45,685 bases of DNA, taken from assembly GCA_020847515.1 (NCBI GenBank), contig JADLBW010000043.1, forward strand, positions 1 to 45,685, read 5' to 3'. Below the pieces are notes generated by a model. It was not told where the DNA came from and did not search any database. It worked only from the letters and a program-made list of their open reading frames with translations. This stretch comes from Pirellulales bacterium. GTDB taxonomy: Bacteria; Planctomycetota; Planctomycetia; Pirellulales; Lacipirellulaceae. Of this stretch, positions 42,991-45,685 are shown in pieces (within the stretch, counting starts at the first letter, position 1; each line of letters starts with the position of its first letter). Position numbers and translations under genes: made by a program.

Positions 42991-43956
42991 TCAAGCCGTC
43001 GCAACCCGCTGAAACGAGGTGAACTCCTCCGTATCAATCGGGATCGTCAGTCGCGACAGGATGGCCAGTTCAATCCACAGCAGCCCAAGGCCGATCGGCA
43101 TCATCGCAAACCCCGCCCAGTCGTGAATGATCTGGGAGAGCCAGGGCGTCTCCTGGCCGAACGCCAGGAACAATAGCGCCGTCGTCACAATGCGAATTAC
43201 GTTGCTCGCCAGCGCGATCGGCACCGCGCTCAGCAGGATGATCAGCTTGTCCCACCAGGGGCGATCGACGATCATCACCATCGCCACGCTCATCGCTCCG
43301 AAAATCGTCAGCATCCGCAGGCCGCTGCAGGCCTCGGCCACCTCCAGCGGGGTGGCCAGCGTGTCGATCGAGATCGTGTTCCCCTGCCGCGCGGCGCTCA
43401 CGCCCAGCGTTTGCAGGACCCACGTGCTCATCGCCGAGGCGTAGTGCTGCAGCTCCACCAGCAGCGTGTTTTCCAGCACCGCCGGAAAGGGGAACATGAA
43501 CGCCAGAAAGCCCAAGGCCGGCCCCGCCCAACGCAGCATGTGGCGCCCGCCGACGATCAGCGGCAGCGCCACCACCGCCGCCAGGAATGAGATCCGCTCA
43601 AAAACGTTGTAATCGTAATACGAAGTGAACACGCGGAACCCCAGCGCCGCCGCCACCAGCCCCACGCCGATCCAGCGGTCCATCGTCTCCGCCTCGACCA
43701 GCGGCCGCCGCCGCACCCAGAACAAGTACGCCGCAAACGCCGGCACTATATAGCCGTGCGAGTACATATCCTTGGCCCAGTACGTGGCCGTGAACTGGAT
43801 CATGTTGAAATACGCCGCCAGCATGGCGGCCGTCAGCACGCCGAAGACGATCCACGCCGTTTTAGACTCCGACTCGGTGAGCGGCCGCGCATCGTCGTAG
43901 CTGCTGAGATCGAACGAGCCGTGAGGGTTCAACGTGCGGGTCGTGGCGTGGCTCAT
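42991..43956 (-). CDS. Exosortase
   Basis: A 321-residue polytopic membrane protein of the exosortase/archaeosortase family, which cleaves C-terminal sorting signals (such as PEP-CTERM) and links exported proteins to the envelope or matrix. The catalytic set is visible: Cys210 in VAEACSGLRMLTIFG, Arg255 in ASNVIRIVTTALL and His278 in QIIHDWAGFAMM. At least seven hydrophobic helices precede and surround these. The segment YSHGYIVPAFAAYLFWVRR near residue 70 is also typical. I chose the ATG at 43956 (the start of MSHATTRTLNPHG); the ribosome site is weak. The partner downstream is the Wzc-like polysaccharide protein, and exosortases are commonly found with exopolysaccharide genes. No protein with an obvious sorting signal is encoded in this window. 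Confidence 0.93.
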   Translation of the reverse strand: MSHATTRTLNPHGSFDLSSYDDARPLTESESKTAWIVFGVLTAAMLAAYFNMIQFTATYWAKDMYSHGYIVPAFAAYLFWVRRRPLVEAETMDRWIGVGLVAAALGFRVFTSYYDYNVFERISFLAAVVALPLIVGGRHMLRWAGPALGFLAFMFPFPAVLENTLLVELQHYASAMSTWVLQTLGVSAARQGNTISIDTLATPLEVAEACSGLRMLTIFGAMSVAMVMIVDRPWWDKLIILLSAVPIALASNVIRIVTTALLFLAFGQETPWLSQIIHDWAGFAMMPIGLGLLWIELAILSRLTIPIDTEEFTSFQRVATA

Positions 43957-44507
43957 AGATGAACGTTCGCAGGCGGGATGGACCGTCGGGAGGCTGGTGC
44001 TAGGCGACCTTACCCAGGGTTGGCTCGCCAGGCGGCTGACCGACCGCGGGTTTTTCCGCAAGCAGAATAGAATAGCCGGCAGGGGCCGCCGCGGCGCCTT
44101 CGTCGAGCCGCAGCCTGCGGCACTCCGCGGGACGCGCATGGCGCGGGCTACTTAAGAATTGAGGATACGCGCCTCCGCCCTAGGTGTCAAACTAATGGCG
44201 GGTCCGGTTGGGGCACTTATCTGGTTTACGCAGCAGGCACTTACGACGCCGTTGGAATCGCGCCGATTCTGCCGGCCCCGCCAGCGCGACACGGGACTCC
44301 GCCAGCCCAAGGGGGTCGGGATTCTTTTGCGACTAGCGAACGTCCCAGCCTGGAGACCCCCCCAGTCGCAAAAGCATCCCGACCCCTTCGACGCACCCCC
44401 CTTGGCGCACCCCTTTGCTCATCGCCCATTGCAGGTAGTTCCAACCGCCGCCAGCCACCGCATAGAATAAACCACTGCCGGCAACCGCCTTGCACCTCTT
44501 CCCGTCC
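43957..44507. other. Divergent intergenic region, 551 bases
   Basis: This lies between the divergent exosortase gene and the small unknown gene. It contains copy 3 of the palindromic element (44312-44386). Promoters for both genes should lie here, but I cannot identify them. Confidence 0.5.
44312..44386. repeat. 75-bp palindromic element, copy 3
   Basis: Arms at 44312-44334 and 44364-44386, 22 of 23 positions complementary, nearly identical in sequence and orientation to copies 2 and 4. It is about 120 bases upstream of the small unknown gene. Confidence 0.9.
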
Positions 44508-44930
44508 ATGCCCCTCCCCCCGCTCAAGACCGATCCCAAGTTCGGCCACTATCCCTGGTGGCCCGAGGACGGCGACGCCTGGGTGCATCCGGAGGACGTG
44601 CCCGTCGCCCGCACCATCATCCCCAGCGCCCGCATCTTCCGACAGGAAGGCCAGTGGGGCGATTACGTCGTCCTTCACTACGGCGAGCTGCGGCTCCGGG
44701 TAAAGCGCACGCTGTGGCAGGAGGTTGCCTACGAGGGCTTTAACGTCGGCGACTGGGTCGAAGTGATGTCCCGCGGCCAAAGCAATACGTTTCGCACCGG
44801 CGTCATTCGCGAGATGATCTGGGATCCGCACTCCCACGGCATTCGGTACTACATCGCCGAGCAGGCGCAGCCGATTCCCAACGCCTACCAGGCCGAGGAC
44901 CTACGGCACATCGAGAAGCCCCGCAATTGA
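44508..44930 (+). CDS. Small conserved protein of unknown function (resembles DUF6960)
   Basis: The 140-residue product starts at the ATG at 44508; a TTG at 44490 is less likely. It reads DPKFGHYPWWPEDGDAWVHP near the N terminus, then VARTIIPSARIFRQEGQWGD, YVVLHYGELRLRVKRTLWQE and GFNVGDWVEVMSRGQSNTFR, and ends with RYYIAEQAQPIPNAY. The YPWWPEDG and HPEDV words remind me of DUF6960, but I am not certain. Trp/Tyr-rich and globular, no signal peptide, no membrane segment, so probably cytoplasmic. Palindromic elements lie on both sides (44312-44386 and 44951-45024), as if the gene were a cassette. Confidence 0.7.
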   Translation: MPLPPLKTDPKFGHYPWWPEDGDAWVHPEDVPVARTIIPSARIFRQEGQWGDYVVLHYGELRLRVKRTLWQEVAYEGFNVGDWVEVMSRGQSNTFRTGVIREMIWDPHSHGIRYYIAEQAQPIPNAYQAEDLRHIEKPRN

Positions 44931-44950
44931 CCGGGGTCGAAGCGGCGCCC

Positions 44951-45024
44951 GGGGTCGGGATTCTTTTGCGACTGGCGAGCGTCCGTTGCCTGGAGACCCC
45001 CAGTCGCAAAAGCATCCCGACCCC
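44951..45024. repeat. 75-bp palindromic element, copy 4
   Basis: Arms at 44951-44975 and 45000-45024 are complementary in 24 of 25 positions, the longest pairing in this family. It begins 21 bases after the stop of the small gene at 44930. Confidence 0.9.
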
Positions 45025-45040
45025 TTCGTCGCACCCCAAG

Positions 45041-45113
45041 TGTCGAGATTCGTTTGCGACTAGCGAGCGTCCGTTGCCTGGAGACCCCCCGGTCGCAAGA
45101 GCATCCCGACCCC
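45041..45113. repeat. 75-bp palindromic element, copy 5 (degenerate)
   Basis: This follows copy 4 directly. The left arm (TGTCGAGATTCGTTTGCGAC at 45041) carries several changes, and the right arm (45091-45113) two; the loop TAGCGAGCGTCCGTTGCCTG is nearly the same as in copy 4. The two copies form a head-to-tail tandem with a period of about 90 bases. Confidence 0.8.
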
Positions 45114-45133
45114 CTCGGTCCAACCCCCTCCCC

Positions 45134-45685
45134 TCATCGTTCATCTCCCGCCCGGTTCCTCAACAGTACCACGGCCGGCGCCCGCGCGATTCGCCGGCTG
45201 GCGCGGGTCAACAGCGGCTCGTCGAGCGCCGGCGCCCAGCTCGCTCCGCCCAGGACCAGATCGACGTCGCCGTCGCCGTCCAGGTCGCCGGCGTCCAGCG
45301 TAATTGGCTGGCCGGAATACTCAGGAGCTATCGTCGCCGGGCTGAATTTGCCCCCGCCTTCATTGGCGAACAGCACAAACGCCGCCGGCTCGCGGGCCCG
45401 CCAGTCGGGATACGCCGAAATCGCAGCGACATCCCCGTCGCCGTCGCGATCGTAGTCGGCGACCAAGGCCTTGGTGGCGCCGTCCATGCGCAAGAAATGC
45501 GCCTGGGAAAACTCCATCGGCCCCGTCTGCAAATAAATGTAAACGCCGTGCAGCGGCTTGAGCGGCGGGTCGAGCATCTCCATGTTGTTGCCCGCCACGG
45601 CGATGATGTCCTTCCGGCCGTCGCCGTCGAAGTCGATCCACTGAAAAGCGTTGTAGCCCATCGCTGAACGCTCTTTCCATAGCCG
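45134..45685 (-). CDS. FG-GAP/VCBS repeat protein, 3' part only
   Basis: The frame is open through the end of the window, so the start lies outside. The visible 183 residues hold FG-GAP/VCBS-type blades: FQWIDFDGDGRKDIIAVAGN, ALVADYDRDGDGDVAAISAY and LDAGDLDGDGDVDLVLGGAS, each with the calcium-binding DxDxDG loop of integrin-like beta-propellers. The gene ends RNRAGDER shortly after the last blade, so this is the C terminus. In planctomycetes such proteins are exported and often carry a cytochrome or sugar-related domain further upstream; none can be seen here. Confidence 0.85.
   Translation of the reverse strand, partial: RLWKERSAMGYNAFQWIDFDGDGRKDIIAVAGNNMEMLDPPLKPLHGVYIYLQTGPMEFSQAHFLRMDGATKALVADYDRDGDGDVAAISAYPDWRAREPAAFVLFANEGGGKFSPATIAPEYSGQPITLDAGDLDGDGDVDLVLGGASWAPALDEPLLTRASRRIARAPAVVLLRNRAGDER

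Noticed and set aside
44931..45667. Plus-strand frame reading through copies 4 and 5 of the palindrome
   Set aside because: The frame is a translation of the palindromic elements plus the antisense of the FG-GAP gene. The repeated words it encodes (such as GVGILLRLA) come from the element, not from a protein family.

Overview
The window looks like a chromosomal piece of a high-GC planctomycete, most likely of the Pirellulales type. This rests on family content, not on a database match: a solo DUF1501 protein, two PQQ-like beta-propeller proteins opening with a WPNWRGP-type motif, a BBP7-type outer-membrane barrel, an exoprotein with an N-terminal LESRQLLAAD motif, an exosortase, a polysaccharide chain-length/tyrosine-kinase protein, a lysine-rich histone-H1-like protein and abundant small secreted proteins. 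I see no rRNA, tRNA, CRISPR array, transposase or phage module.

Layout. 1-2.1 kb: a secreted DUF4142 protein and a YflT-like stress protein. 2.4-7.8 kb: a very large multi-PAS hybrid histidine kinase, then quinolinate synthase (nadA) on the opposite strand. 8-12.5 kb: a secreted Gly/Ala-rich protein, an orphan FliN-type protein, a secreted unknown and an extraordinary protein with about 65 cysteines in 278 residues. 13.2-17.9 kb: tandem PQQ beta-propeller genes and a degenerate receiver-domain protein. 18.1-20.9 kb: an H1-like protein, a small secreted protein and DUF1501. 21.4-24.9 kb: a translationally coupled pair resembling the Bacillus MrfA/MrfB (YprA/YprB) DNA-repair helicase and nuclease. 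25.1 kb: a GlsB/YeaQ-type membrane protein. 25.8-31.7 kb: a one-strand cluster of TadE/TadG-like pseudopilin proteins, one with a von Willebrand A domain, headed by a secreted unknown. 32-40 kb: three large envelope genes (SdrD-B/DUF11 exoprotein, BBP7 barrel, MMPL transporter). 40.4-44 kb: exosortase followed by the Wzc-like protein, suggesting an exopolysaccharide/surface-protein module. 44.5 kb to the end: a small unknown and the 3' part of an FG-GAP/VCBS repeat gene that runs off the window.

The most unusual content is non-coding. Three kinds of repeat recur between genes and sometimes inside them: (i) tandem 7-bp microrepeats at five places, the longest being 16 consecutive heptads at 25501-25612; (ii) a roughly 75-bp palindromic element in five copies plus a half copy; (iii) several unrelated long inverted repeats with arms of 10-37 bp. 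The MrfA-like helicase appears to have absorbed two repeat-derived segments in frame. Several proteins carry apparent loss of catalytic residues: the Wzc-like protein has no Walker A lysine and the small receiver has Asn where the phosphorylated Asp should be.

All calls come from reading the sequence and translations by eye. No homology search was run, and residue positions are approximate unless a codon is named.
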